A DNA stretch of 64,000 nucleotides from Holtermannia corniformis. Lineage: Eukaryota; Basidiomycota; Tremellomycetes; Holtermanniales. Position 1 is the first letter of the stretch. The number at the start of each line of letters is the position of its first letter. Made by a program: the position numbers and the translations under genes. Below the pieces are notes generated by a model. It ran no database searches, was not told the DNA's origin, and saw only the letters and a program-made list of their open reading frames with translations. Below are positions 43,140 to 54,783 of the stretch, piece after piece. The stretch lies in contig BCIJ01000012.1 of assembly GCA_001599935.1 (NCBI GenBank), forward strand, positions 346,483 to 410,482, read 5' to 3'.

Positions 43140-45237
43140 ATGAGCCGCTCAGCCTCATCACCGGTAGCAAGCACCTCGCGCCTCCCACAAGCACCAGAAG
43201 AGTACGAGCTTCAATCACCCACGACGTCTCCAACGGCCCGACCGAGGAAATCCTTGTCCCTCTCCCAAACCCCAACCCGGCGCAAGATCACTCTGCACCC
43301 AAACGCATCGTCCGCCCTGCTCTTCTCAGCACCCAACAGCGCTCAAGCGCACCCGCACCACCAGTTCTTGAATGAAGACACGGCGCACGACGAGACGGTC
43401 CATGTCCCCGATTTCAGCGTGTTGCTGGGATTCAACCCAGACGGTGAAGACCACTATGAGATTGCGGGCAGGATACAGAGTAGGCTCAAGAGGAGACTCT
43501 ATATGCTCATGGAAGAGCCGAGCTCGAGTAACGAGGCGTTTGCGGTGCATGTCATGTCGACGGGGACGATCATCTTCAGGTAGGTCGGTGGCGGTCGATT
43601 GCCTCGACTGACACTGCAGCGCGATCTTGACAATCCTGTCGACACTGCCATCGTTCCACACGGACCCAAACTCGACAAAGCTGCTGTTCGGGCTCGATAC
43701 CATGATTGTCGTGCTCTTCACGATCGAGTGAGTCGACAGAGTGGCATAGAGCCGAGCTAACACGACTAGGTATATCACAAGAGTGCGCTCCATAATCTGC
43801 TCGGTGCAAACTTGACCAAACACAGCTGATAGCACATTCCGACACCTTGCGCATGTGCTGGAACTGGGCGACCTGTATGTAACCCTTGGCACTCTACCAG
43901 CTGACCCAGCAGCCTTTTTCGGGCTGCTCGACCTCCTCGCAATCCTACCATACTACATCGAAGTCGCACGCCAAGAAGATACCGTCCGTCCCGTGCTCCT
44001 ACACTCCGTCCACATGGCTAACCGACCAGACCATCCTCTTCCGCTTCTCCATCCTGCGCACGTTTAGACTGCTGCGCGTCTTTCGCGCGTTCAAGTATCA
44101 GAACCAGATGCTCTTGTCAGTCTCGTCTCGTACCAAGTTGCTGACTGCATACTGATCCCGGCAGGACCATCGAGGTCATGTACGTCGCGTTCCACCGGTC
44201 GAAAGACGCGCTACTGGCGCTCTCCTTCTTCATCCTGCTCGTCCTCGTCTTCTTCTCGACTTTAATTGTGCGTCTCGCGGCAGATGGTTCGCCGAGTTGC
44301 ACACGCTGACGTATACAGTACTTTGCAGAACGCGGTACGTGGGATGTCAACCTCGGCGGGTTTGTCGATGCCGCCGGTGAGCACTTCGAGCCAGTGCGAG
44401 CACGTCTGATCTTGTAGGCGACCCATCGAGCTTCGAGAGTATCCCGCAGGCGGCCTGGTTTGTACTCGTCAGTGAGTGCCTCTTGAGATCATCAAACCCC
44501 GCTCATGCCTCTCTTTCAGCAATCACAACAGTATGTCCTTTGCCGTGTGCAGCATGCACCCATACTGGTATTGACAAGTCGAATCTCAGGTCGGCTACGG
44601 CGAGGTCGTCCCGCGCTCCATCCTCGGCCGCCTACTTGCAGTCCCATTACTGGTCTTCGGGCTCCTGCTGATTGCGCTCCCGAGCTTTGTGCTCGGACGA
44701 AACTTTGCGATCGTATTCGACGCCATGACGAGCCAGGCGCAGCGGCCGGTATGTGACTCCCTCTGCGCCAGCCACATGACCTTTGAGAACCGGCTGACTA
44801 CTATCCAGGTCACGGCTACCAACTCGCCTCGCGAATCAACAGACTCTCAACGCCCCATCACACGCACGAGTCTCGGCGATCCTACTCTCCCACTGCCCGT
44901 CATCTCCGGCTCCGGCTCAGCGACCGGCACACGCACCGCAAGTCCCATGCCCAGAATGTGGGATGCCGAACCGACTGGCCGAACGGGGACCGGTACAGGC
45001 AAAGAGCGAGAACAGGATCGGGATTTGACGAATACGAAATTGGCCAAGAATCAGCAGGTCAGTCTGTACGATGGACGGCGGAGAGGGAGGGCGCTGATGA
45101 ACGGGGGTTAGGTACTGCTGATGCAGATTGATGCGCTGAGAGAAGTGGTGGAGAAACAGGGCGAGATGTTGGGTGCTTTGCTTGGTGCGCTAGATGCGGA
45201 TGGGCTGAGGCGGAGGCGGGAAGAGCATGGGCGGTGA
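43140..45237 (+). CDS. Voltage-gated (Kv-type) potassium channel
   Basis: Six-helix channel subunit. S1 to S3 include IVVLFTIEYITR and FFGLLDLLAILPYYIEVA. The S4 sensor ILRTFRLLRVFRAFK has arginines or lysine at every third position. S5 is ALLALSFFILLVLVFFSTLI. The pore reads FVLVTITTVGYGEVVPRS, with the TVGYG selectivity filter; S6 is RLLAVPLLVFGLLLIALP. There is no T1 tetramerisation domain; the N-terminus is a polar 90-residue tail and the C-terminus is polar, ending in a short coiled coil (ALREVVEKQGEML) and basic residues. About nine introns occur; an 11-nt exon (44520-44530) encodes TITT of the filter. ATG 43140 is 314 bp from the NUP98-96 start. Confidence 0.87.
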
Positions 45238-45449
45238 TGCATCTGTACATATGTGCGTCAGGCGATCCAGTGGACAGCAATCTAAAGGGCATGCCAACAA
45301 GACCCAAACAGGGTGACTGCCACACTGTTGGTCCATATCCAGCGCGGCTCGAAGTGATATCAGCGAGAACTCAGATGGGTACCCTTTTTGCATACACAAC
45401 CCATGTGGATCGACATAGAGAAGAGGAAGCGACTACTACAGATGACGTC

Positions 45450-47705
45450 TTTACCAGTTTTTGATCTGGTAGATCGCCTTTTCCTTCCAAGTGTTGCCCT
45501 TGAACTCCTCCTCCTCTTCATTCAGCAGATCATCAAACTCGCGCGCACCGGTAGAGAGGTCGACATCGATCGGAGCGATCGCCTTGGTCTTGCGAATCAC
45601 TAGGTTACAATGTTAGCCACGAAAGCTTGCGTTGAGACGCGACCCACTTTTGTAGCCAAAGTATGCAATGGCGTAGATCGGGATCCCAATGTAGTGCGTG
45701 ATGAACGTCTTGTAGGCAAACGGCATGAAGCTGTCAAAGCCTTTGAAGAAGCACAGAGCGATCGTGAAGAACAGGGCGACGTAGGTGAGGTAGGGTTGCA
45801 GCGGCTGCGTGGATGTGTGAGCAGAGTGGCACGCGCGATCATGCACTCAGACGTACGCTCTTGTAGGGCAACGTGTCACGAGAGATGCCCTGGGCCTTCA
45901 TGGCCCGCATGAATGCAACGTGACTCGAGAGGATGGAGATCTGCGCACGTCAGCTCCCTCTGCCTGTTGAGATCCATCCACCTACCCATGCCAATCCACC
46001 GCAAATGCTCACGCTGGTGGCTGTCAATACGGGTTGTGTGAGAAAATCCCCCGAGTGCTCACCTAGACGAGAAGTAGTTGAAGACAACAAGCGCATCGTC
46101 GGAAGCAACGATGAAGGAGAGCCCCATGGTCAAAGACGTGGTAGCAAACGCGACAATGGGCACGCCGCGCTTGGTGCACTTCCTGAAGATCCGGGGAGCG
46201 TTGCCGTCCATGGCCATGCCGTACAGAGTGCGGCTTGCAATGTACTGGTCCGAGTTGGCGGCGGAGATGCAGAAAAGAAGGATACAGGCGTTGATGATGC
46301 TTGGGAGGACTCGGATACCGGCCGAAGTGATGGCAACGACAAACGGCGACGCGCTCGCGCCTCCTGCGTTACCACGGTTCACAGCCTGGGAGAGCAGCTT
46401 GGAGGACGAGTCGACTGGCGGAGGTGAGTGTAGCACACAGGGTCGCGGGGGTACGTACCAGTGCAGCCGATGACTAGGATGCCCAAGATCTGCGTGTGTC
46501 AGATACTGCAAAACGTATGACTTGGCACACGCACATAGAAAAAGAGGATACTGAAACCGTCAGTGGCCGCACAACGCTGACCATAAGACTCACCGGAAGA
46601 AGGTCGTTCGGATCGCCCTCGGAACATTTTTGCGCGGGTTCTGCACGTTCAGTCGTGCGTTTGATCCCGTTATGATAACCCACCTTGCACTCGCCAACGA
46701 CGACACCGACAAGCTCGGTGCCCATGTAGGCGAATAGAGCGAGTACGAGGGCGTTGACAAAGCCGAGGAACTTGCCGAGGTCGCCAGGACGCTTGTACGG
46801 TTTGAAAGCCTTGCCACCCTTCCAGTGACGGAAGCCGAGACGCTCTTGACCAGGGACACCTCCGAGGTCGATGATGATACCGAGAAGGATTAGACCAGTC
46901 AACGTGATGACCTTGATCATCGAGAGCCAGAATCTGTCCTGGTCAGTCGCTGTAGCCTATGTGCTGAGTACGATCAACTCACTCAAACTCGCCAAACCAC
47001 TTGATGCCAAGGCAGTTGATCAAGATCACAAGCACAACCAAGAGGGCTGCCCACGCGGACGAATTGATCTCGGCGTTCCAGTAGCGAATGACGAGAGATC
47101 CGGCGACAATCTGAGCGGGCGAGATGATGAGGTATTTGCCTGCCAATGTGAGCGCGGTTTTACCGCGGATAGAAACAACGCACAGAGGTAGATGGTAGCG
47201 GTCGCAAAGCCAAACGCAGGGTCGACGCAGCGGGTAGCGTGTCCCGCGAAGCCCTTCTTGGACGGGAATTTGGTGGACATCTCACCAAGCGCGAGCATGA
47301 CGGCGAAGCAGACCTGGCGGCGTCAGCAATGCACTACAATCATCCAGAAACGTACAACGCCCATGATGGCGTAGGCAACAAAGATACTGGCCGGTCCAGA
47401 GCGCGCCAGACTCGTGCCCGAACCAATAACCAGGCCGGTACCCTGCAATGTCAGTCTTCATTGTGCCACTCGCAACCGCCACGAACAATGGCACCGCCTA
47501 AAGTGCCACATCAGCATGCTGCTTCCCGCCGATCTGCCCATGCTCACGCACCAATAGCAATCATACTAATCTGCCTCGGCTTCAACGCGCGGACCGTCTG
47601 GTGCTCAATGGGCTCCACGGGCTCGCCATGGACAATCGTCTCATCGTCATACTTCTTCTCGCTGGGAATCCCCGGGTCGCTCGAGTTGCGCCGGATGTCA
47701 GACAT
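45450..47705 (-). CDS. Amino acid permease, yeast AAT/APC family
   Basis: Proton-coupled plasma-membrane amino acid importer with about 12 membrane helices. The cytosolic N-terminus ends LKPRQISMIAIGGAIGTGLV, the family hallmark at TM1. Further markers are FPSKKGFAGHATRCVDPAFG, INCLGIKWFGEFEFWLSMIK, VNALVLALFAYMGTELVGVV with GECKNPRKNVPRAIR, CISAANSDQYIASRTLYGMA, and a tail of acidic residues ending QIKNW. The stop is at 45450 and the start ATG at 47705. Eight or more introns. The substrate cannot be deduced. A GATAAG about 350 bp upstream could reflect GATA-factor nitrogen control, which is inference only. Confidence 0.87.
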
Positions 47706-48287
47706 GGTTGCTTGTGGGTGAAGAACGACGGCGAACGCGGTGCTTTTACCTCGCGGCGGCTTATCGACGCTTCTGCGTGGATTGGCCCAGGTGATCTGTA
47801 CTGCTGAAATGGGCTTGGCACGAAACCAGTGCCTGACGTACGCGTGCGGAAATTTGTCAGAGGACCGCACGGACCTTGACAGATTATCGAATCGGTGCTG
47901 CGGCGCACGGCTATCGTCGGACTCCCCGCCGCTTAGCTATCTCCGTTCGAAATCACGGAGATCGTGTTCGAAAAGATCTTGTTGCTGGGAACGGAGCTCC
48001 TTTGACAGCGGTCTGGGGCCCGATGTGAACTTACGATCGCATGTGAGACCAAGATAAGGCCTTGTGACGACGCCGAGATTAGCCCATGTGGAACGCGGGC
48101 TGCGGGCCGAAGAGATCGTGATCCCGATCCCCTAAACGCAGACAGGCTGACCCTGACCTAGAGATGTCCCGAGCGGATCGGCGTCAGAGCTATCTTTGGA
48201 CTTCTTGGGAGCAATCAGGAGTACCTATGTCGTGTGAAGGAAAGATTGGGTAATTCTGATCCAATGCATGCGATGTTATGATAGCGA
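47706..48287. promoter_or_regulatory. Permease upstream region with a GATA motif
   Basis: 580 bp without a gene between the permease start and the 3' end of the capping enzyme gene. GATAAG at 48053-48058 is a possible nitrogen-regulatory GATA site. Confidence 0.3.
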
Positions 48288-49841
48288 TCACCGTTTGATG
48301 GCTGAGCTTTGCGCCGGGTAGCCGGTCGAGCCATATGACGAGGCCGTCGAGACAGCATGAGCTTGCTCCCCCTTCAAGGCCTGCGGAGGCCGGTGGCGCT
48401 CTTTGAACTCTGCGCGTATTTGTGGCGCCCGTGCAACCAGCTGGCATCTTAGCTTACGATCGCTTGACATGCACTTACCGCCTCAATTTCGACACCATCA
48501 GAGATACTCTCGAGAATGCTCATCATCGTGTTTTTGTGGTTTGCGTTCGGCTTGTCGTCGCGGAACCGCATCATTCGCCAACGGCCGTGTTTGCTGTCCC
48601 AGCAGACTTCGATCACGCGGTCGTCGAGCTCTTCGCCAGTCGCTTTGAATCTGCGAACCGTATCAGCTATACATTCACCCTCCATTATTCGACGTACTGC
48701 TCCCACTCATCGTCGGTCATCTCCAGTCGGTCAAAATATTCGTAACGATCGCCACCAGTCCAAGTGTTCAACAAGATCTCCGGCTTGGCGTAGTAATCTG
48801 GCTCGGACGAATCGTGCGCCGTAGGAGGGAATCGGAGTTCGACCCGAAAGTCGATCGAGTTCTCCGAAGGAGGCTTCCATTTCAAGCTGCAAAGTCAGCA
48901 TGTTTCCGACCCGCTCCTGCAACTTACATCATCTTGTCCGTGCCGGCAACATAGCTGCTGTCAGCGCAGGTGAAAATGAGGCCATCATGCCCATGCTGAA
49001 GCGCGGGAATCTGCTCCTTGAGCACCTTGTCGATTGCATAAGACAGTTCTTGGGTTTTCGCCACAATCCTGTGAATGTCAGACGCGCTCGCTCCTTCGCC
49101 TCAGAACGCACTCGAAAGGCATACCCTCCTGCCAATCCGGGAACGCCTTGATTCCATTGCGGTGTGGTGTCACGATCCAGTCTTTCAGACGCTGAATGAT
49201 GAGCATTGATCGTGATCTTCGAGCAACGACCTACTCCGTAGCGCTTCAGCAGCGGCTTCTCCATGATATTTTGCCCGCCGACGACGAGCGCATCAAATGC
49301 GTAGTACCGGAGCGTGTGCTGCTGGTCAGCGAAGTGCAACATGGACCAAGATACACACCTGCTTGGATTGATCAATGTCAATCACGAGCTCGCCGTCGAT
49401 CAGCGTCTCGTCAAGAGGCCTGTTGAGGTCCTCCCAGTGAGGGAATCGAACCCCTTCGGTCAGGAAGAAACGTTCCTTGCGGTCAAGCTAAGTCGCGTGA
49501 GCACAATCCTCTAGCTTGGACTGGCTGCCTACCAAGAACACATCCTGCTTGCCTGCTTGCCCGTTGAACAGCACGAGCAAGAGTACCCGCACACCGTCCG
49601 ACTTTTCACATACCCAAAAGCTATGCGGGTCAGTCAGAATTTCATCAGGCCTGAACACCCACTCGCGCTTCTCGAGCAAATCCAAGCTACCCGTTACGAA
49701 CGAGACCGGCTGACTTCCTGGGAACTTGAGAGTATGCAGGTGGCAGAGCTCGGCAACTTTGCTTCTCAGGATATGATTCATGCCCGGGTCGGTGATGAGA
49801 GTGCCCGGGATGTCCGGAATAGGGTAGTTATGGTCGACCAT
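48288..49841 (-). CDS. CEG1: mRNA capping enzyme, guanylyltransferase subunit
   Basis: Transfers GMP from GTP to the 5' end of nascent mRNA. All nucleotidyltransferase motifs are visible in order: I, EKSDGVRVLLLV, with the GMP-accepting Lys; III, TLIDGELVIDID; IIIa, HTLRYYAFDALVVGG; IV, GHDGLIFTCAD; V, LKWKPPSENSIDF; and VI near the end, IEVCWDSKHGRWRMMRFRDD. The C-terminal exon ends STGYPAQSSAIKR. The start ATG 49841 gives MVDHNYPIPDIPGTLI. Introns are short. It is divergent from the CPSF30 gene, another mRNA-processing factor, across a 411-bp promoter holding TCACGTGA. Confidence 0.92.
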
Positions 49842-50030
49842 TGCAATTGATATCTAGTTGAGGAGTGCCGGATGGCGTTGTCGCAACAAAGTTCCGATCG
49901 GAGAGCAGCTCACTGCGTGCGTCACTCGCGACGCACGCTAGTATGACGAGTATGGTTCGTGCTGCTGTGGATGTCGGTTCAGAATCAAGTGAAGACAAGG
50001 TATAGACGACAGACAAGGGAGGTGATACAG

Positions 50031-50038
50031 TCACGTGA
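50031..50038. promoter_or_regulatory. TCACGTGA in the CEG1/YTH1 divergent promoter
   Basis: Palindromic bHLH-type site, 190 bp from the CEG1 start and 215 bp from the YTH1 start. Confidence 0.45.
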
Positions 50039-50252
50039 AGCCCGAAAGCCCCAAGCCTATCGCGCATGCCTGATCATGTCAGCCGCGCCTATTTTGCCTT
50101 ACATCAGCAGCAGTCAAGCGACAAGAGTGCCGTCTAGATCAACTCGGACGCATCTTGTAGACTAGGGCGGCTTGCTCAAGCTACTGTCTGTGCTTTACAT
50201 CAACCCCTTGACCCTAGGAAGGGCCGCCCCGACCCGCGCGCAATACTTCACA

Positions 50253-51361
50253 ATGTCCGCCATGGCAAGCTCAAGTACAACGTACGATGCCCCCGGCACT
50301 GTACCGAGCGTCGCTGCCGATTTTGTGCGGCCAGACTTCCATCAAGTTCAACTCGACGTGGAGGCCTACCTGAAGAATGAAAAAGGAATGAAGCTCGACT
50401 CTGGTGAGTGCTTTGCACTCGGCTTGGCTGTGCTTACCCGCAGACAACCAAATCTGCCGCCTATCCCTTCTACCCCTTGGGTGTCCTCTGGGCCCTCTAC
50501 TTTGCCCATTGCGACACACACACCCTTCGCCTGCCAACTTCCAGCCTCCTCCGCCATTACCGAGTAATCCGCGCGATCGGGAAAAGAAGACGACGGTGTG
50601 CAAGCACTACCTCCGCAACCTGTGCAAGATGGGTGACAACTGCGTATACACGCACGACTTCAATCTGCGTACCATGCCCGAGTGCGTCTGGTTCAAAAAG
50701 CTCGGCAAGTGCGAGCTGGGCGGCGAGTGCTTGTACTTTCATCCGCGAGGGATGAGCAGGCGGGTAGAGTGCCCAGACTACAACAGAGGCTTTTGTCCAT
50801 CAGGTGAGCATCCCTCGTCCTCCGTCGACTGCGAGCTGACAGTGTAGGTCCCAACTGCTCGCGCAGGCATATCCGCCGGATCCCTTGTGGCGCTTACATG
50901 GCCGGGTTCTGCCCTGATGGTCCCAACTGCACACTCGCACACCTCAAATCTGCTCGGCCACCTCCAGACGCCTACATCAACCCTCCAGAACCCAACCCTG
51001 CCGAGGCAGGGCCGCCTCCGAACCTGCCCCCAGGGTATGGTCGTTGGCGCGAATATCGCTTTGACCCGAATGCGCCGACGGACGGTCAAGGTGCTTTCAG
51101 ACCTGGCTGGCGCGGGGGCTATGTGGGCCCGACAGGCGGCGGCAGTGGTGATGTTGGCGGCGGGCAGGGCGGCGAGCGGAGAGGAGGGTTTGTCAAAGAT
51201 CTCAGCACCGTACTGTGCTTCGTGAGTCCCTTAATCCCACACGACCTCACTAACCCGCTCAGCGTTGCAACGAACATGGCCATTTTGCCAACAACTGTCC
51301 AAACGAGGCCAAGCCAGGCGACCGCGGTGGTCTCGCACGCCGCACCAACAGAGATTTCTAG
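50253..51361 (+). CDS. YTH1: Cleavage and polyadenylation factor CPSF30/Yth1 with C-terminal zinc knuckle
   Basis: Recognises the poly(A) signal region in the cleavage and polyadenylation complex. CCCH fingers in order: a first finger with unusual C-x8-C-x6-C-x3-H spacing ([12 protein letters not shown]), then [51 protein letters not shown] joined to PNCSRRH, and [20 protein letters not shown] Pro/Gly-rich linker leads to a CCHC knuckle, [14 protein letters not shown], near the C-terminus, which budding yeast Yth1 lacks but animal CPSF30 has. ATG 50253 has a second Met three codons on. The stop at 51359-51361 faces the stop of the Cys-rich gene only 11 bp away. Confidence 0.92.
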
Positions 51362-51372
51362 CATGCAATGCA

Positions 51373-51693
51373 TTACGTGCTCTCACTACTCCTCGGCTTC
51401 CACGAATCTGCCATGTTTAAATCCAAAGTGTACTTTCCGCAATCCTCGCACAATTTGTTCTTCTTGTCTACTTGGTACTTCGAAAGGCCGTTCTTGCATC
51501 CGCGTTTAGAACAGGCTTGCAGCTCGCCGTATAAATATTCAGTGTAGCACTTACTACTGCAAGTCTTGGGTAACGTGCCATCTGCGCACTTGTTGTCGCC
51601 GCCGCAGATGATACAGGCATCAGTGGCAAAGCACGCTGCACAAGTGTCCTTGGTGAAGGCGCGTGGGCTTTTGCCACAGATACTGCAAAGCAT
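51373..51693 (-). CDS. Cys-rich family member 1, 106 aa, unrecognised
   Basis: Single exon from ATG 51693. Cysteine pairs: CSIC, CAACF, CIICG, CSSKCY, CSKRGC and CEDCG, enough for about three zinc sites. The signature [19 protein letters not shown] near the C-terminus is shared with the copy at 54784-55161 (ISRYQVVSRLKLCTSCGNY). No signal peptide or membrane segment, so a cytosolic or nuclear zinc protein is likely; the function is unknown. Compared with the other copies it lacks about ten residues between the first two pairs. It ends 11 bp from the convergent YTH1 stop. About 3.8 kb holds three copies on the same strand. Confidence 0.65.
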   Translation of the reverse strand: MLCSICGKSPRAFTKDTCAACFATDACIICGGDNKCADGTLPKTCSSKCYTEYLYGELQACSKRGCKNGLSKYQVDKKNKLCEDCGKYTLDLNMADSWKPRSSEST

Positions 51694-52404
51694 CGGTGTG
51701 GGGAATCACTCTCGGAAACATCTAAATAACTAGTCACGAGCCTTCTTCCGTACCTACAACCCTATGCAGTCGACGTGACATATATTGCTGCTCCGTTGTG
51801 CCAGACTTTGGTGTCCGCAAGCAGTTGGAAGACAACCTAAAGTGGCGCTGTATGATAAAGGTCTGTTTTGCGCCAGCGAGATGACCGGATAGAGCCATCT
51901 CGCTCAGAGAGACGGACAGTAATCTCTGGGATTCAGTAACGATGTAGAGCTCTCTCAGCGGACCGAGCTCGTCGACTCAGCCCTGGTGACATGCCTTCGG
52001 CCATCTTGCTAGGTGACGTGTACCAACCCAGCCATATGAAGCGGGGAAACCCGTCGGTGCTCTCATGGTGTTGCGCATGCGCGCTTGTATGGCCCAGACG
52101 ACGAGCAGTGAAATGCTGATGCATAGTACTGCACCCTCTGTGCACCCCTGAGAAGAGGGATCGCTGCTATGGGTAACCTGCTAATGTGACTATCCTCGAT
52201 ATCGTGGTCAGAGTACTCATTCGCCAGGCGGATGTATACTGATATAGCTTGCACGATCTGGGTCCAATGACTCGCGTTGTGCTGCAGCGAACCTCTTGAA
52301 AGGACAGCCTGCACCCATGCCACTGGGCGATCCGTGCGCAGCCCCTATCAAGCACACGAATCTGAGCCTCTGGCATTCGGCGACGACCCTCAGCTTCCGC
52401 CGTC
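51694..52404. other. Intergenic between Cys-rich copy 1 and the F-box-like gene
   Basis: About 710 bp with no supported gene; presumably two divergent promoters. No TATA box, E-box or repeat stood out. Confidence 0.35.
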
Positions 52405-53872
52405 ATGCTCGACCCTCCTCACCTCGCTACGCTGCCTTGCGAGACCATTCGCACGATCGGGTACCACCTGGTGTCGCCACCACTGCACGACGTCGATCAG
52501 GAGAAGACTCCGTCTTCAACCTTTCTTGCGTACTTCAACCTGGCTGCCACCTGCTCGGCGCTGCGCAAGGCGCTCGTTCCTGCCGAGAGCGAGAATGGCT
52601 ACTGGAAGAGGCTCCTGCTCGACAGCGGCTGCGGCCGTCCGTGTCCGCAAGCCGAAGTCGAAATCATCGTCTTCGAAGGCATGTCCTCGTCTATCAGAAT
52701 GTCTGATGAAACAGAGACATGGACATGGCTGCGTTTGGCGAGAAAGGTGGCTCACAGAGAGCGCACGGGAGATACGACGCGGCCGTCGCTCGGTCGTGGA
52801 CTGCTTCCAAATGTCAAGCCTGAGAACGTCAAGCCCTGGTATCAGTGGACGGACAAGGTCCTGGGCCCGCCATTGCGTGAGTCGAGTATATGTCACATAC
52901 TCAAAAATGACCATCCTAGCGCCATTCCCACACCCCGAGACGTTACGTGTACTCAGCGAAGAAGAGACATTGCGATATAGCGTTCGTCCACCTGTAAGGT
53001 GATGTTACTTTGATCACTCACGCCGCAGCAGGTCCTCATCAACCTGCCGGCCCTCCGTGCCGAGTATCCCTATCGTCCTGACGTGCAGCCTGCGGTGGGC
53101 GGCACTTTTCTGACGTTGCCACCCGTGCCCGAGGTCTACATTCACCTCTGCATGCAAGAAGACGTTGCCGACGGGATGAAAAGATACGCCGAGGACGTCA
53201 TGATCCCTTGGCATAACTGCGTGTTGCTGGGTATCCCCATTGCGCCCGAGCACGACAAGCCCGACTTCAGCAAGCCGATGACGGCACCCAAGAGCAAGAC
53301 GCACCCTCCTATCCGTGTAGCCAACCCCGACGGCGTTACCATTAGCGACTTTGGTAACTGCCTCGTACCATGGTAAGCTCCCCGCAGCGTTCAAGATTGG
53401 GGCTCACCGCACAACGCCAGGATGACGAAAAGGACCCCCAAGCACTCCTACCTCCAGTATCTCTTAAGTATGGTTGAATTCTATCAGCTCGAGGTTCGCG
53501 GTGTGCCTGACGGGTACGATGAATGGACGGATCATCTGTGGGCGTATCCTAGCTTGTGAGTGGCTGACGTATCACAACAATTTCCGGCGCTCATGGCGCA
53601 GCCCGGCTCCAGTTGCCGATGGTGCGGACAGTGCCGACTGGCCCCGCAGAACCGTCAACGGCGGCCAGCTCGTTGTCGCGCTAAACTTTGATTTCGATCG
53701 CTTCGATGACGAGATAGATGGTCCAAGTGGCTTCGAACTCGCGCTTCAGTACGGCGACTGCGGCGACTTCGACTCTGACGACCTCGACGACCTTTTCGAC
53801 GGCTATATGGATGACGACTCGCTCAGCGATGACGACGGAGACGGCAATGACGATGGCGACGAGGAATTCTGA
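52405..53872 (+). CDS. F-box-like protein with acidic C-terminus
   Basis: ATG 52405 starts MLDPPHLATLPCETIRTIGY, an F-box-type opening in which Leu-Pro-Glu-Ile is replaced by Leu-Pro-Cys-Glu-Thr-Ile. It continues with FLAYFNLAATCSALRKAL and WKRLLLDSGCGRP, the second half of the F-box fold and a conserved Trp. Later exons give VLINLPALRAEYPYRPDVQP, EVYIHLCMQEDVADGMKRYA and VEFYQLEVRGVPDGYDEWTD. The last exon ends in an almost uninterrupted Asp/Glu run (about 53752-53869). I infer an SCF-type adaptor. It is the only plus-strand gene within the Cys-rich cluster. The splice between the second and third exons is not certain. Confidence 0.6.
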
Positions 53873-53984
53873 CGCTGGTGAGCTTGTCAGGCCTTTGACG
53901 TTGCTATTTGACTAATCCGGAAGGGCAGCGCGTTGCACCTTCTGTACATAGGATTGCAATCCAGAGCTAGTGCACGGTCAAAGA

Positions 53985-54361
53985 ATTGTGACATATGTCT
54001 ATGAAGCTCCGTCTGGCTGTTCGATATCCAAGACGGCGTTTCATCGTGGCAGCACTTCTTACACAATCCCGACTAGCTCGTCGCCTTGGATATCTGTGCT
54101 GAGCACGTCTGACCTTGGCAGTACAGTTTGTCACTCGGTGTCCGGATTGTTGTATTTGTCCAGACATTTACGACTGCAAACCGAGGGTTCGGACTGGCTT
54201 CTGGGGCCGCTTGGCGGAGAAGCTTCGCCGCAAATGACGCAGGGGATCGTTTTGATCAATCGCGCGTTGAAACATTCTTGGCAGACTGAGACTTGCCTCT
54301 GCGCGAAAGGTACCCAATGTGCTGCATCGGAAGCATGACAGTCGTAACAAGTCGCACTCAT
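53985..54361 (-). pseudogene. Cys-rich family member 2, apparently truncated
   Basis: From ATG 54361 the frame gives MSATCYDCHASDAAHW, CQECF, CVICG and CSRKCLDKY, aligning with copy 3, but stops at a TGA (54131-54133) after 76 residues. Beyond that stop, in the next frame, lies CQGQTCSAQISKATS, a TAG, then SGLCKKCCH, which aligns with the copy 3 tail GCRVCSKDISRYQV and KLCTSCG. Thus the last third of the family domain is present but lost through a frameshift and a stop. A GT-AG intron can be drawn over the break but leads into a frame without the cysteines. The truncated product could still be made. Confidence 0.5.
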
Positions 54362-54783
54362 GGTTGCTGTGTGAGGAACAGTAGCCAAGTTCGAGCTTCG
54401 ATAGGGGTGGTAGCGTGAAGCTGGTCTTCGCAGCTTCTCACCCATAAGGGAATACTTGAAGGGAGGCACGCACCACCAGGCGACTCTGATCAGTGCTTGT
54501 AGTCGGCTTAGCCGTATCAGTTCCCGTACCTCACTTCGAATTCACACAAGAGGCTGTCAGAAGAGGGCCCTGTCGTTTTCGGGCTGCAAGCCACTGGGAC
54601 GCGCTGTGTTGCAGTGAGAGTCTTAGACCGTACATTCACCAGCTGGCTGTCAGGACATCGGCGTCGGCGCGCCGTTCTAGTCTTGTTATCACAGGCAGAA
54701 GCGGGCTGCGGGATTCAGATTCATGTCTGCATGGAAGTTCATGGCACTGATGCAGTCATGTACTATCTCGCGACAAGGGTGGC

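Noticed and set aside
49442..49455. tRNA T-loop-like sequence (reverse of GGGGTTCGATTCCC)
   Set aside because: It encodes conserved residues of the capping enzyme (EGVRFPHWED) and has no matching A box or cloverleaf.
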